Positions 1 through 8,174 are shown, counted from the stretch's first letter. The stretch is 37,942 nt of DNA from a bacterium (GCA_947377595.1 CANCGK010000001.1:1-37942), one strand, 5' to 3'. The notes: generated by a model not told the origin, from the sequence alone. Program-made: numbers and translations.

Positions 1-10
1 ATTACCATTG

Positions 11-259
11 TTAATCTTGAACAATGATTCGTACTGCAGGGTTAATTGCTTTTTGCAGCCGCTGCTCTAAACCAAACGTAATCGTATAAAAAGAAAGAGG
101 ACATGTATCACATGCCCCTTTTAAACGTATCAAAACGTTATAATCATGAATCGAAACAAGCTCGATTTGACCACCATGCGACTGAACATACGGCTGCATT
201 TGTTCAAGTTCTTGAAGAACTTGAACAAAGAGCTGATTGTTTTTGTGCATTACACCCAT
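11..259 (-). CDS. NifU C-terminal-domain (Fe-S scaffold-like) protein
   Basis: An 82-residue protein consisting almost only of a NifU C-terminal domain. An HGGQIELV stretch (residues 28-35) is followed by GACDTCPLS, with Cys50 and Cys53 forming the CxxC that in this family holds a transferable Fe-S cluster. Single-domain versions (Nfu type) act as cytosolic Fe-S carriers or scaffolds. It is the last visible gene of the ribosomal block. Its first ATG (259) overlaps the end of rplQ by 10 bp, and an in-frame ATG at 250 would give a near-TAATG junction. No strong Shine-Dalgarno decides between them. Translational coupling to rplQ is likely. The domain assignment is firm; the client proteins are unknown. 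Confidence 0.85.
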   Translation of the reverse strand: MGVMHKNNQLFVQVLQELEQMQPYVQSHGGQIELVSIHDYNVLIRLKGACDTCPLSFYTITFGLEQRLQKAINPAVRIIVQD

Positions 260-606
260 TGCAATAATGACATCGATGCAGTATCACTAGGACGTTTACC
301 TAAAGGTAAAATTCTTGTGTATCCACCTGGACGGTCAACATATTGCGGCGCAATTTCTTTAAATAATTTTAAAATTGCTTGCGGGCTATATGGTAACATT
401 GCTTGCGCTTTACGGCGAGGATTAAATTCATTACCTTCACGCGCAATAGTCACTAATTTTTCTGCCAAACGACGAATTTCTTTAATATTTGCCGTTGAAG
501 AAGTAATATGACCAAAATTGATAAAATGAATAACTTGGTTTCTTAAAAAAGCTTTACGATATGAACCTTTCATATTCAGCTTTTTTTTACCACTTAAATG
601 TCTCAT
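250..606 (-). CDS. rplQ: 50S ribosomal protein L17
   Basis: A 118-residue L17, close to the usual length. It starts MRHLSGKKKLN, comparable to the family's MRHrk.g.kLnR, and continues with the helix RNQVIHFINFGHITSSTANIKEIRRLAEKLVTIA (residues 22-55), where the ITT.AKAKE-type motif is recognisable as ITSSTANIKE. It lies near the polypeptide exit of the 50S subunit. It follows rpoA after 30 bp, the standard end of the alpha operon. Identification rests on the motif and on its place after rpoA. Confidence 0.96.
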   Translation of the reverse strand: MRHLSGKKKLNMKGSYRKAFLRNQVIHFINFGHITSSTANIKEIRRLAEKLVTIAREGNEFNPRRKAQAMLPYSPQAILKLFKEIAPQYVDRPGGYTRILPLGKRPSDTASMSLLQWV

Positions 607-636
607 GCGTTTATTCCTTACTTCGTTGTTTTATAA

Positions 637-1680
637 CTACTTGCTTTGTTTTTGCAATGCTTTAACAACAACTTCTTCTTTGATATCCATACCAAGACGC
701 AAACCTAAAGAACGTAATATTTCTTTAACTTCATCTAAAGATTTTCTACCAAAATTTTTAATTTTCAAACCTTCATCTTCTGTGAAATTCACCAAATCGA
801 TAACTCGACGAATGTCTGCGTTAATCAAGCAATTATGAGCACGTGCAGAAAATTCTAATTCATCAATTGGTTTCATCAACAGTTCAAGTGATATACCCTT
901 AAGACCAAAATCTTCAATTTCAGTATTTTCAACAGGATTTACACTGCTTTCTTGTCCTGAAATTTCATTAAATGGAATTTCGGTACCAACTAAAAAGTTT
1001 TCAAGCTGTGTACGCAATACTGAAACAGCATAATCTAATGCTTCTACAGAAGTAATCGCTCCATTAGTTGTAATTTCAAGTGTCATTTTATCAAAATCAA
1101 TATCTTTACCAACACGAGTTTTTTCAACATGATAAGTCACATTACGTACCGGAGAGAACATCGCATCAAGATAAATACGCCCATCTTCTTGCAAAGATTG
1201 ACCTATAGGCCACTGAGCAACTTGATAACCTCTTCCTGACTCTACAGTAAACTCAATATTAAGTGAACCACCTTGAGAAACATGCGCAATCACATGATCG
1301 TGATTAACAAGTTCTAAATGATCGTCACATATTATATCTGCAACTGTTACAGCTTTAGGAGAAGAAACTGATAACTTCATAGTTCCTGAAGTATTTGTTT
1401 TATTTTTAATAACAATTTGTTTTAGATTTAAAACAATTTGCATTATATCTTCAACAACACCAGGAATTGATGAAAATTCGTTATTGACACCTTGAATTAC
1501 TACAGAAGTTACTGAAGTTCCTTCAATTGCACCAAGCAAAACACGACGCATCGCATTACCAAGTGTAACACCAAAACCAGGTTCTAATGGTTCTGCTACC
1601 AATTTACCAAAAGTAGCAGACATCGATTGTTTATCCCAACCTAATTTCGGCAATGTCAATGGTTTATATTCTCTACTCAT
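637..1680 (-). CDS. rpoA: DNA-directed RNA polymerase subunit alpha
   Basis: A 347-residue alpha subunit, slightly longer than the usual ~330. The N-terminal dimerisation and assembly domain (about 1-235) carries the family signature TLGNAMRRVLL (residues 39-49). After a linker, the C-terminal domain (about 265-335) contains FSARAHNCL, whose Arg280 matches the DNA-contacting Arg265 of E. coli, and KNFGRKSLDEVKE with the helix-hairpin-helix. The UP-element-binding surface is therefore probably intact. The last ~15 residues are lysine-rich and extend past the usual end. It sits between rpsD and rplQ as in most bacteria. The ATG is at 1680. Confidence 0.98.
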   Translation of the reverse strand: MSREYKPLTLPKLGWDKQSMSATFGKLVAEPLEPGFGVTLGNAMRRVLLGAIEGTSVTSVVIQGVNNEFSSIPGVVEDIMQIVLNLKQIVIKNKTNTSGTMKLSVSSPKAVTVADIICDDHLELVNHDHVIAHVSQGGSLNIEFTVESGRGYQVAQWPIGQSLQEDGRIYLDAMFSPVRNVTYHVEKTRVGKDIDFDKMTLEITTNGAITSVEALDYAVSVLRTQLENFLVGTEIPFNEISGQESSVNPVENTEIEDFGLKGISLELLMKPIDELEFSARAHNCLINADIRRVIDLVNFTEDEGLKIKNFGRKSLDEVKEILRSLGLRLGMDIKEEVVVKALQKQSK

Positions 1681-1709
1681 AATAATTGCCCTAACCCTTA
1701 ATTAAACGA

Positions 1710-2276
1710 TTACTTAGAGTACATTTCAACAATCAAATACTCTTCTATTGGCGCTTGTAAGTCTGAACGAACTGGAAGACGTAAAACTTTACCAGCACGG
1801 TCTTTTTTTAGTAATTCAAGCCATTCAGGAACTTTAACACCAATGCTCATACGTTTATCGACAACTTGCTCTAATAATGCACTATTGTTTAATGCACGAT
1901 CAGTTAATGAAATTACATCATTCACATTAATAAAACATGATGGTGAAGTAACTTTTTTATTATTCAATTTAATATGACCATGAACAATCATTTGACGAGC
2001 TTGAGCTCTTGTTGTAGCCATTTTTAAACGATATACAACGTTATCAATTCTACGTTCTAACAAATTCAGCAAGTTTTCACCAGGAGCACCTTGAGTTGCA
2101 GTGCTTGCAAGATGATAAAAACGACGGAATTGTTTTTCACGCATACCGTACATTTCTTTTACTTTTTGTTTTTCTGCAAGTTGTTTACCATATTCAGAAA
2201 CACGTTTAAAAGATTTTTTTGCTGATTGATTCTCTGAAGAATTTCCATCCGCTTGTGTTTTTGGATTTGTTTTCAT
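1710..2276 (-). CDS. rpsD: 30S ribosomal protein S4, atypical N-terminus
   Basis: A 188-residue S4. From SEYGKQLAEKQKVKEMYG (residues 27-44) onward it follows the family: GENLLNLLERRIDNVVYRL, then an S4 RNA-binding domain at about 72-135, ending IVEMYSK. The first ~25 residues are unusual. They are polar, rich in Lys, Asn and Ser, and lack the standard MARY.GP..K..RR opening and any Cys-rich region. The protein is about 18 residues shorter than E. coli S4. Only 28 bp separate its ATG from the rpsK stop, so no missing upstream exon or frameshift can hide there. It is a primary 16S-binding assembly protein and often the regulator of the alpha operon. Confidence 0.95.
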   Translation of the reverse strand: MKTNPKTQADGNSSENQSAKKSFKRVSEYGKQLAEKQKVKEMYGMREKQFRRFYHLASTATQGAPGENLLNLLERRIDNVVYRLKMATTRAQARQMIVHGHIKLNNKKVTSPSCFINVNDVISLTDRALNNSALLEQVVDKRMSIGVKVPEWLELLKKDRAGKVLRLPVRSDLQAPIEEYLIVEMYSK

Positions 2277-2304
2277 AATTAATCTATCCGTAATAAATTA
2301 TTTG

Positions 2305-2688
2305 TTATACACGACGTTTTTTAGGAGGACGACAGCCATTATGTGGTAATGGAGTCACGTCTCGTAACACAGAAATATTTAAACCCGCACCTTGAAGCGA
2401 ACGAACTACAGAATCACGACCTGATCCAGCACCTTGTAAATTTACTTCTACAGATTTAATACCCATTAAAGTCATATCTTTTGCTAATACTGATGTGATT
2501 TGTGATGCTGCAAAAGGAGTACCTTTTCGAGAGCCTTTAAAACCTGATTTTCCTGCGCTTCCATTGAGAATCACATTTCCATCTTCAGTCGTAATTGTCA
2601 CAAGTGTATTATTGAATGTTGCTTTAACATGAACAATAGCATTACTTAGTTGACGTTTGACTTTTTTGGACTTCTTTTTATAAGCCAT
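2305..2688 (-). CDS. rpsK: 30S ribosomal protein S11
   Basis: A 127-residue S11 of normal length. It has the basic N-terminus KKKSKKVKR, the AIVHVKATFNNTLVTITT stretch (residues 18-35) and the highly conserved C-terminus DVTPLPHNGCRPPKKRRV. S11 is a platform protein of the small subunit at the mRNA exit site. It lies 22 bp after rpsM and 28 bp before rpsD, the normal alpha-operon order. The ATG start at 2688 matches the family N-terminus. Nothing unusual is visible. Confidence 0.98.
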   Translation of the reverse strand: MAYKKKSKKVKRQLSNAIVHVKATFNNTLVTITTEDGNVILNGSAGKSGFKGSRKGTPFAASQITSVLAKDMTLMGIKSVEVNLQGAGSGRDSVVRSLQGAGLNISVLRDVTPLPHNGCRPPKKRRV

Positions 2689-2710
2689 TTTTACCTTTTA
2701 TCTAACTATA

Positions 2711-3100
2711 CTATTTCTTAGTTATTTTTCGTTTCAATGCAACTGCTGAACCAGCTTTTTTAGGACCTTTTTTGGTTCTTGCATTTGTTTTTGTACGCTG
2801 CCCACGACAAGGCAAGCCTTTTCTATGGCGTAATCCTCTGTAAGAATTGATTTCTTGCAGACGCTTGATGTTCATTACAACTTCTTTACGAAGATCACCT
2901 TCTGTTGGACAATATTCATTTACTGTTTTTTGAATAACTGCCACATCTTGATCTGTTAAATCTTTTACACGAGTATCAAAATTGATATTTGCTTTATTTA
3001 AAATATCTCGTGAAGATTTCAATCCAATACCATAGACATATGTCAAACCATATTCTATGCGCTTGCTAGAAGGTAGGTTGATACCTGATATTCTTGCCAT
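2711..3100 (-). CDS. rpsM: 30S ribosomal protein S13
   Basis: A 129-residue S13 beginning MARISGINLPSSKRIE and carrying the family's GIG motif (GLTYVYGIG) and SYRGLRHRKGLPCRGQRTKTNART near the C-terminus (split here: SYRGLRHRKGLP, then CRGQRTKTNART). It sits in the head of the 30S subunit and contacts the P-site tRNA and the 50S bridge through its basic tail. It follows rpmJ after 31 bp. Length and motifs are ordinary. Confidence 0.98.
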   Translation of the reverse strand: MARISGINLPSSKRIEYGLTYVYGIGLKSSRDILNKANINFDTRVKDLTDQDVAVIQKTVNEYCPTEGDLRKEVVMNIKRLQEINSYRGLRHRKGLPCRGQRTKTNARTKKGPKKAGSAVALKRKITKK

Positions 3101-3131
3101 ATATTACCTTTATACTGTACTGACTTTTCTC

Positions 3132-3248
3132 TTACCCTTGACGCTGTTTATGACGAGGATCTTTTATACAAATAATTCGTACAACTCCATCTCTTCTCAC
3201 GACTCTGCATTCTGAGCACATTTTTTTAATGGATGTTCTTACTTTCAT
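3132..3248 (-). CDS. rpmJ: 50S ribosomal protein L36, zinc-ribbon form
   Basis: A 38-residue gene read by translating the gap between infA and rpsM. It starts ATG (3246-3248), begins MKVRTSIKKMCSEC and ends DPRHKQRQG before TAA at 3132-3134. Cys11, Cys14, Cys27 and His33 form the C-C-C-H zinc site of the zinc-binding L36 type. It is basic and about the normal size (37-38 residues). It lies 33 bp downstream of infA and 31 bp upstream of rpsM, exactly where rpmJ is found in many alpha operons. It is easily missed because of its length. Confidence 0.96.
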   Translation of the reverse strand: MKVRTSIKKMCSECRVVRRDGVVRIICIKDPRHKQRQG

Positions 3249-3281
3249 AGTCGCATCTTTCTATCAAGTTGTTATAACTTA

Positions 3282-3506
3282 TTAACTTTTATACCGTCTT
3301 ACAATTCTACCACGAGTCAAATCATATGGCGACAACTCTAAAGCAACTTTATCTCCTGGTAATATACGAATATAATTCATACGCATTTTACCAGAAACGT
3401 GTCCCAATATGATATGTCCTCCATCTATGACGACTCTAAACATTGCATTAGGTAATGTTTCTTGAACAACACCGTCAATGCAAACTATATCTTCTTTTTT
3501 ACTCAT
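3282..3506 (-). CDS. infA: Translation initiation factor IF-1
   Basis: A 74-residue OB-fold protein starting MSKKEDIVCIDGVVQETLPN, with MFRVVIDGGHIILGHVSGKMR in the middle (F41-V46 region) and GDKVALELSPYDLTRGRIVRR at the end, all typical of IF-1. IF-1 occupies the ribosomal A site during initiation. The reading frame stays open upstream into map, but the ATG at 3506 gives the family N-terminus and standard length; it lies 5 bp after the map stop. Map-infA-rpmJ is the usual order. Confidence 0.96.
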   Translation of the reverse strand: MSKKEDIVCIDGVVQETLPNAMFRVVIDGGHIILGHVSGKMRMNYIRILPGDKVALELSPYDLTRGRIVRRYKS

Positions 3507-3511
3507 ACGCT

Positions 3512-4270
3512 TTACCCTTGTAACCTTGTTAAAACTTCTGGACCATTTTCCGTAATCAATATTGTATCTTCGACATGCATAGCTAAACTTTGGTCTGTAG
3601 TTTGTACAGTCCATTCATCTTTCATAACAAAGACATCATAATGCCCGACAGTAATCATAGGTTCAATAGCAAAGGTCATACCTGCTCGCAACATCATACC
3701 AGTACCTTTTTTGCCAAAATTTGGCACATCCGGTTCTTCATGCATTTTTTTACCAATGCCATGACCAGCAAAATCACGAACAATACCATACCCTTGTTTT
3801 TCAGCTACTTGTTGTATTGCGTATGAAATGTCAAATAATCTATTTCCTTCAACTGCTTGGTCTATACCCGCTTGCAACGCTTGTTGTGCTGTAGCTATAA
3901 ATTTGCTTATTTCTACAGTCGGCTCTTGTACATCGACAAGATAAGCTCTTGCCATATCAGCACAATAACCCTTCCAAGCTGCACAAACATCGACTTTAAC
4001 CAAATCACCTTGTTTTAAAATAACTTGAGATGAAGGCACACCATGCACAACAACTTGATTAACTGAAATGCAACTAACATGTTGATATCCCATATATCCT
4101 TTAGATTGAGATACCAAATTATTAACTTTTAATTGCCCTGCAATCCATTGATCAATCATCAATGTTGTTACGCCTGGTTTTATAACTGATGGTACCATTT
4201 CAAAGATTTCTGCCAACAGTTTTCCTGCTGTTTTCATCTTAAAAATAGCGTCTTTACTTTTTATCATCAT
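3512..4270 (-). CDS. map: Methionine aminopeptidase, type I
   Basis: A 252-residue M24A peptidase that removes the initiator methionine from new proteins. All five metal ligands are present, numbering from the ATG at 4270: Asp94 (KVDVCAAW), Asp105 (CADMAR), His170 (AGHGIGKKMHEEP), Glu203 (FAIEPM) and Glu234 (HVEDTI); His77 is the usual substrate-binding His (VVHGVP). There is no N-terminal zinc-finger extension. The start is uncertain by one codon because two ATGs are adjacent (4270, 4267); a TTG at 4282 would overlap adk and is less likely. It follows adk after 5 bp. Confidence 0.96.
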   Translation of the reverse strand: MMIKSKDAIFKMKTAGKLLAEIFEMVPSVIKPGVTTLMIDQWIAGQLKVNNLVSQSKGYMGYQHVSCISVNQVVVHGVPSSQVILKQGDLVKVDVCAAWKGYCADMARAYLVDVQEPTVEISKFIATAQQALQAGIDQAVEGNRLFDISYAIQQVAEKQGYGIVRDFAGHGIGKKMHEEPDVPNFGKKGTGMMLRAGMTFAIEPMITVGHYDVFVMKDEWTVQTTDQSLAMHVEDTILITENGPEVLTRLQG

Positions 4271-4275
4271 ACAGA

Positions 4276-4953
4276 TTAACAATTCGAAATTTGCTTAATA
4301 TATTCAAATACTTGTTCTACTGGCTCTTGTGCATTAATAACAAGAATAGTAGTTCCTTTATCCTTATAATATTGTAGCATATCTTTTTCATGTTGATAAT
4401 AGACATCAAGACGTTTTTTCAAAGTTTCTCGAGAATCATCGGGTCTATGGATCAAATCATGATCGCATACGTCACATTTCATAAACTGTTTTGGTTGTAA
4501 TGAATTGTCTTGCTGTGTTGAGTAAACACGCTGACAATCTTTATTTCCACAAACAACCCTTGATTCAATTCTATTCATTAAAACATTTTCATCAACTTCA
4601 AATTTGACGACCAATGTTTTAAAATTACTAAATTGTACATTTAACATTTTATCAATAAAAGCTGATTGTTCAAGAGTGCGAGGAGTTCCATCAAATATTA
4701 TACCATCGATATTATATTGATGAGTAACAATCCACATTTCAATCATATTCATAATGATCTGATCTGGAACAAGTTTCCCTTGCGAAATTAATGCTGCAAT
4801 CTCTTGCCCCAAATCAGTTTTATTTACAATATGCTCACGACAAACATTACCTGTTGATAAATGTTTCCAATTAAACTCTTTCTGACAAACCGCGGAAATT
4901 GTTCCCTTACCCGCTCCCGGTGGTCCAAGAAAGATCACTGCCTTTTTGCTCAT
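4276..4953 (-). CDS. adk: Adenylate kinase, zinc-LID type
   Basis: A 225-residue nucleoside monophosphate kinase that interconverts AMP and ATP with two ADP. The P-loop is GPPGAGKGT (10-18). LSTGNVCREH replaces the usual LSTGDmlR AMP-site helix, and the DGTPRT motif follows at 88-93. The LID domain carries Cys135, Cys140, Cys160 and Cys163, a four-cysteine set expected to hold zinc. The usual DGFPR is DGTPR and the Asp of STGD is Asn, both mild departures in the AMP site. The start overlaps the secY stop in an ATGA junction, so translation is probably coupled. secY-adk-map is the classical order. Confidence 0.93.
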   Translation of the reverse strand: MSKKAVIFLGPPGAGKGTISAVCQKEFNWKHLSTGNVCREHIVNKTDLGQEIAALISQGKLVPDQIIMNMIEMWIVTHQYNIDGIIFDGTPRTLEQSAFIDKMLNVQFSNFKTLVVKFEVDENVLMNRIESRVVCGNKDCQRVYSTQQDNSLQPKQFMKCDVCDHDLIHRPDDSRETLKKRLDVYYQHEKDMLQYYKDKGTTILVINAQEPVEQVFEYIKQISNC

Positions 4954-6263
4954 GAACGTACTATCCTACCTTTTGATCGACCAGTACGTAAAAAACCTTC
5001 ATAGCGTCGTTCAATTAAATATGATTCAATTTGATTTGAAATTTCTAATGCTACACCAATAACAATCAACATACTTGTTCCAGTTTCTTGAAAAGGAATC
5101 TGTAACACATTTTGTAAAATTGTTGGTAAAATTGCTAAAGTTGCTAAATAAATAGCTCCAACTAATCCAACTCTTGTTAATGTATAATTAAAATAATCTG
5201 CAGTTTGCTTACCTGGACGAAGTCCTGGAACAAATCCACCACCTTTTCTAATATTTTCAGCTAATTCTGTAGGATTTACAAATAAAGCTGTATAGAAAAA
5301 TGAAAACATAATAACTAAAAGAAAATCTACAACTGTTAATAATGGTCCATTATAAAATGATTGAACAACCATTTGTAATGTTGGAAAATATGAAGATAAC
5401 ATACCTGCAATAATTAATGGAAAACGTATAACCGTTGACGCAAAAATAACAGGCATAATACCAGCACTATTAATTTTAAAAGGTATATAGGTACTTTGAC
5501 CACCATACACTTTATTTCCAACCACTCTACGAGCATAATGTACAGGTATTTTGCGATCACCTTTTTCTAAAAAAACAATACCAGCAGTAACTACTAAATA
5601 AGCTACAAGTACGGCAATTGCCATTAAAATATGAGTATGACCTTGTTCAACCATAGCCATTAATTTTAATGCATGAGTTGGATAACCTGATAAAATACCT
5701 GCAAAAATAAGTACAGAGCTTCCATTTCCAATTCCATGCAAAGAAATTTGATCTCCCATCCACATAACTAACATTGCACCAGCGGTTAATGTTAATACAA
5801 ATGTGATCCTAAATCCCCATCCAGGAACAAGAACTATACCTTTACTCTCTAAGAGCATGGCATACGAAAAACTAGTCACAATACTCATAACTAGCGCTAA
5901 ATAACGCGTATATTGATTAATAATTTTTCGACCATATTCACCTTCTTTTGTTAATTGTTCAAAAGAAGGAATTGTCATCCCTAAAATTTGCATAAAAATT
6001 GAAGCTGAAATATATGGTTGTATTCCCAACGCAAATACTGTACAACGACTTAATGCACCTCCTGAAAAGATGTCAAAATAACCAAGAAATCCGCCAATAC
6101 CTGATGATTGTTGCATCAAATCTGACAACATAGGAACATTTACCCCAATAACTGGAATATAAGTACCTAATCTATTAATAATCAACACTCCCAGCACGAA
6201 AAATATTTTTTTTCTCAATTCTGAAATAACAAAAATATTGCGAAAGCTTTTCAATAAAACCAC
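4950..6263 (-). CDS. secY: Protein translocase subunit SecY
   Basis: A 437-residue polytopic inner-membrane protein with about ten hydrophobic segments, the channel through which preproteins are exported or inserted with SecE. Family features include the early PVIGV after transmembrane segment 1, the first-half segment LGIQPYISASIFMQ and the cytosolic loop EKGDRKIPVHYARRVVG, where the Arg residues contact the ribosome or SecA. It ends with a basic tail. The start is GTG at 6263, supported by a Shine-Dalgarno AGAGGT six bases upstream. It follows rplO after 11 bp. Confidence 0.97.
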   Translation of the reverse strand: MVLLKSFRNIFVISELRKKIFFVLGVLIINRLGTYIPVIGVNVPMLSDLMQQSSGIGGFLGYFDIFSGGALSRCTVFALGIQPYISASIFMQILGMTIPSFEQLTKEGEYGRKIINQYTRYLALVMSIVTSFSYAMLLESKGIVLVPGWGFRITFVLTLTAGAMLVMWMGDQISLHGIGNGSSVLIFAGILSGYPTHALKLMAMVEQGHTHILMAIAVLVAYLVVTAGIVFLEKGDRKIPVHYARRVVGNKVYGGQSTYIPFKINSAGIMPVIFASTVIRFPLIIAGMLSSYFPTLQMVVQSFYNGPLLTVVDFLLVIMFSFFYTALFVNPTELAENIRKGGGFVPGLRPGKQTADYFNYTLTRVGLVGAIYLATLAILPTILQNVLQIPFQETGTSMLIVIGVALEISNQIESYLIERRYEGFLRTGRSKGRIVRS

Positions 6264-6274
6264 GGTCTACCTCT

Positions 6275-6709
6275 CTACTGTATGACTTTAGCTTCTCCGC
6301 CTACTCTAGTGATTGCTTCAACTGCACCATTACTAAATGCATCAGCTTCAATCGTCACTTTTTTAGTTAAAATTCCAGTTGCTAAAACTTTTAACAACCA
6401 GCCTTTTTTCAGTAATTTTTTCTCGATTAAAAGATCTTTTGTTACCATGTCACCATCTTGAACAAATGATTCAAGTTGACGCAAAGTAATAATGCTTACT
6501 TTTAAAGCGAATGGACTATTACTAAATCCACGTTTTGGTAAACGACGAGATATAGGCATTTGTCCGCCTTCAAATGAAGGTCTTACGCCTCCACCTGAAC
6601 GAGCATTTTGACCTTTACCACCTTTACCAGATGTTCCACCACGGCTACCGCCACGACCAACACGTTTTCTTTTTTTAGTTAATTTAACTAAAGTATTAAG
6701 CTGCAACAT
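6275..6709 (-). CDS. rplO: 50S ribosomal protein L15
   Basis: A 144-residue L15. The N-terminus has the glycine- and arginine-rich tail RKRVGRGGSRGGTSGKGGKG, and GVRPSFEGGQMPISRRLPKR is the family signature. The ATG at 6709 (MLQLNTLVKL) is chosen because it gives the L15 N-terminus; the frame is open further upstream inside rpsE but that stretch is not L15-like. The start overlaps the last 14 bp of rpsE. In most bacteria rpmD (L30) lies between these two genes; it is absent here. Confidence 0.97.
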   Translation of the reverse strand: MLQLNTLVKLTKKRKRVGRGGSRGGTSGKGGKGQNARSGGGVRPSFEGGQMPISRRLPKRGFSNSPFALKVSIITLRQLESFVQDGDMVTKDLLIEKKLLKKGWLLKVLATGILTKKVTIEADAFSNGAVEAITRVGGEAKVIQ

Positions 6710-7220
6710 CTTTTCCCTTAATGATTTCTTCTGTTGTTTTGCCACGAAGGTTTGCAATGTGTTGAAGCGAACGTAATTTAGACAAAGCATTTAACGTTGC
6801 TTTTACCACATTTTGACTACAAGAAGCGCCCAATGATTTAGCTAAAACATCTTTAATGCCTAAAGCTTCCATCACTGCTCGAACTGATCCGCCAGCAATA
6901 AGGCCTGTACCTTTTGATGCAGAACACAAAATTACCGTTGTTGCACCGTGTCTACCTGTAACGTTATAAGGAATTGTATTACCTCGTAAAGAAATTTTAA
7001 TACGTTCTTTACGCGCTTTTACAGTAGCTTTTGCAATAGCAGAAGAAACTTCTCTGCTTTTACCTAAAGCAATTCCAACGCTTCCATCTTGATCGCCAGA
7101 AACTACAAAAGCTGAAAATGCAAAACGTTTACCACCTTTAGTAACTTTTGTTACACGGCGAACGCTTACAACACTTTCAAATGATGTTTCTTCTTGTTTT
7201 TGGGCAATTTTTTTATTCAT
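6696..7220 (-). CDS. rpsE: 30S ribosomal protein S5
   Basis: A 174-residue S5. The double-stranded-RNA-binding-like N-terminal domain contains RVTKVTKGGKRFAFSAFVVSGD (residues 22-43, here in two parts: RVTKVTKGGKRF and AFSAFVVSGD). The C-terminal domain carries SKGTGLIAGGSVRAVMEALG (116-135). S5 helps decoding accuracy and mRNA unwinding at the entry channel. The 3' end overlaps rplO by 14 bp, which leaves no room for the usual rpmD. The ATG at 7220 follows rplR after 35 bp. Confidence 0.97.
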   Translation of the reverse strand: MNKKIAQKQEETSFESVVSVRRVTKVTKGGKRFAFSAFVVSGDQDGSVGIALGKSREVSSAIAKATVKARKERIKISLRGNTIPYNVTGRHGATTVILCSASKGTGLIAGGSVRAVMEALGIKDVLAKSLGASCSQNVVKATLNALSKLRSLQHIANLRGKTTEEIIKGKDVAA

Positions 7221-7255
7221 ATATTTTCACCATTATATACTGCTAAATAATCTAA

Positions 7256-7612
7256 TTAGATCTGCAGACCACCTTCACGCAGACCTTCAACAACTGACTT
7301 TACACGTCCATGATACAAATATCTGCCTCTATCAAAACAAACAGCTGTAACGCCGGCATGTTTTGTTTTTTCAGCCAAGTCTATACCGACCAAGCGAGCA
7401 GCAGCTGTTTTATCAACTTGATTATTTTTAAGAACCAAAGTTGATGAAGAAGCGATTGTTTTTCCAGTAGCATCATCTATGACTTGAGCATAAATATGAT
7501 TTAAACTTCTAAAAACAACAATACGTGGTTTCCCCGCAGCTGTCATCTGGATTTTATAGTGCACTCGTTGCGCACGGCGCGCACGATTTTCTTGCAATTT
7601 TTTTTGTTTCAT
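7256..7612 (-). CDS. rplR: 50S ribosomal protein L18
   Basis: A 118-residue L18, which binds 5S rRNA together with L5. It has RARRAQRVHYKI near the N-terminus, PRIVVFRSLNHIYAQVIDD and the C-terminal VCFDRGRYLYHGRVKSVVEGLREGGL region (in parts: FDRGRYLYHGRV and VEGLREGGLQI). I prefer the ATG at 7612, which has AAGG seven bases upstream, over the in-frame TTG at 7618. It sits between rplF and rpsE as expected. Confidence 0.96.
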   Translation of the reverse strand: MKQKKLQENRARRAQRVHYKIQMTAAGKPRIVVFRSLNHIYAQVIDDATGKTIASSSTLVLKNNQVDKTAAARLVGIDLAEKTKHAGVTAVCFDRGRYLYHGRVKSVVEGLREGGLQI

Positions 7613-7628
7613 ATCCAAACCTTAGCTT

Positions 7629-8174
7629 TTATTTATCACCTTTTGTTTTACCAGCTTTACGTATAATCACTTGATCAGAAAATCTAATTCCTGTACCTTT
7701 GTAAGGCTCTGGAAGACGTAAAGCACGTATTTTTTGAGCAACATCACCAGCTAAGAATTTATCAAAAGAACTTACAATTATATTTTGTCCTGTTTTATCA
7801 ATTTCAACAGTAACATTTTCTGGTAAATCAAAGTTAATTTTATGACTATAGCCTAAAGAGAATACAATTTCTCTTCCTTGTAAAATACCTTTAAAGCCAA
7901 GTCCTACAATTTTAACTTCTTTTTTAAACTTTTCACGAGATCCAGATATTTTATTAAATAACAATGCTCGATGTAATCCCCAGAAGTTATTATTTTTTTT
8001 ATCTTCTGAATTTTTAAGACCAATTGTTAATTGATCATTTTCAAGCGTTGCTTTTAAACAGTCTGGCAATACATGTGTACCTTCAGCCTGAGATCCCTTG
8101 TAATTTATATTTTGTCCATCAATATCGACACTGACGTTTGCTGTTGATATTGATCTGCGACCAACTTTAGACAT
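7629..8174 (-). CDS. rplF: 50S ribosomal protein L6
   Basis: A 181-residue L6 made of two similar alpha/beta domains. It starts MSKVGRRSI, and the second half has FSLGYSHKINFDLPENV followed by ALRLPEPYKGTGIRF, the C-terminal signature (family: R.PePYKGKGIry). It sits near the factor-binding centre of the 50S subunit. The ATG at 8174 gives the family N-terminus; the 17 codons open upstream overlap rpsH. Spacing to rpsH is 16 bp. Confidence 0.96.
   Translation of the reverse strand: MSKVGRRSISTANVSVDIDGQNINYKGSQAEGTHVLPDCLKATLENDQLTIGLKNSEDKKNNNFWGLHRALLFNKISGSREKFKKEVKIVGLGFKGILQGREIVFSLGYSHKINFDLPENVTVEIDKTGQNIIVSSFDKFLAGDVAQKIRALRLPEPYKGTGIRFSDQVIIRKAGKTKGDK

Noticed and set aside
138..511. 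Rightward open frame opposite rplQ and the NifU-like gene
   Set aside because: It is a mirror of real genes on the other strand with no plausible product or ribosome site.
2277..2304. Frameshift as the cause of the short S4 N-terminus
   Set aside because: Only 28 non-coding bases precede the rpsD ATG, too few to encode the missing segment.
3507..3614. Longer IF-1 reading frame starting inside map
   Set aside because: The extra 36 residues are antisense-free but overlap map and have no IF-1 similarity; the ATG at 3506 gives the normal protein.
6270..6800. A hidden L30 (rpmD) gene between rpsE and rplO
   Set aside because: The two genes overlap by 14 bp and there is no space or matching peptide in any frame.
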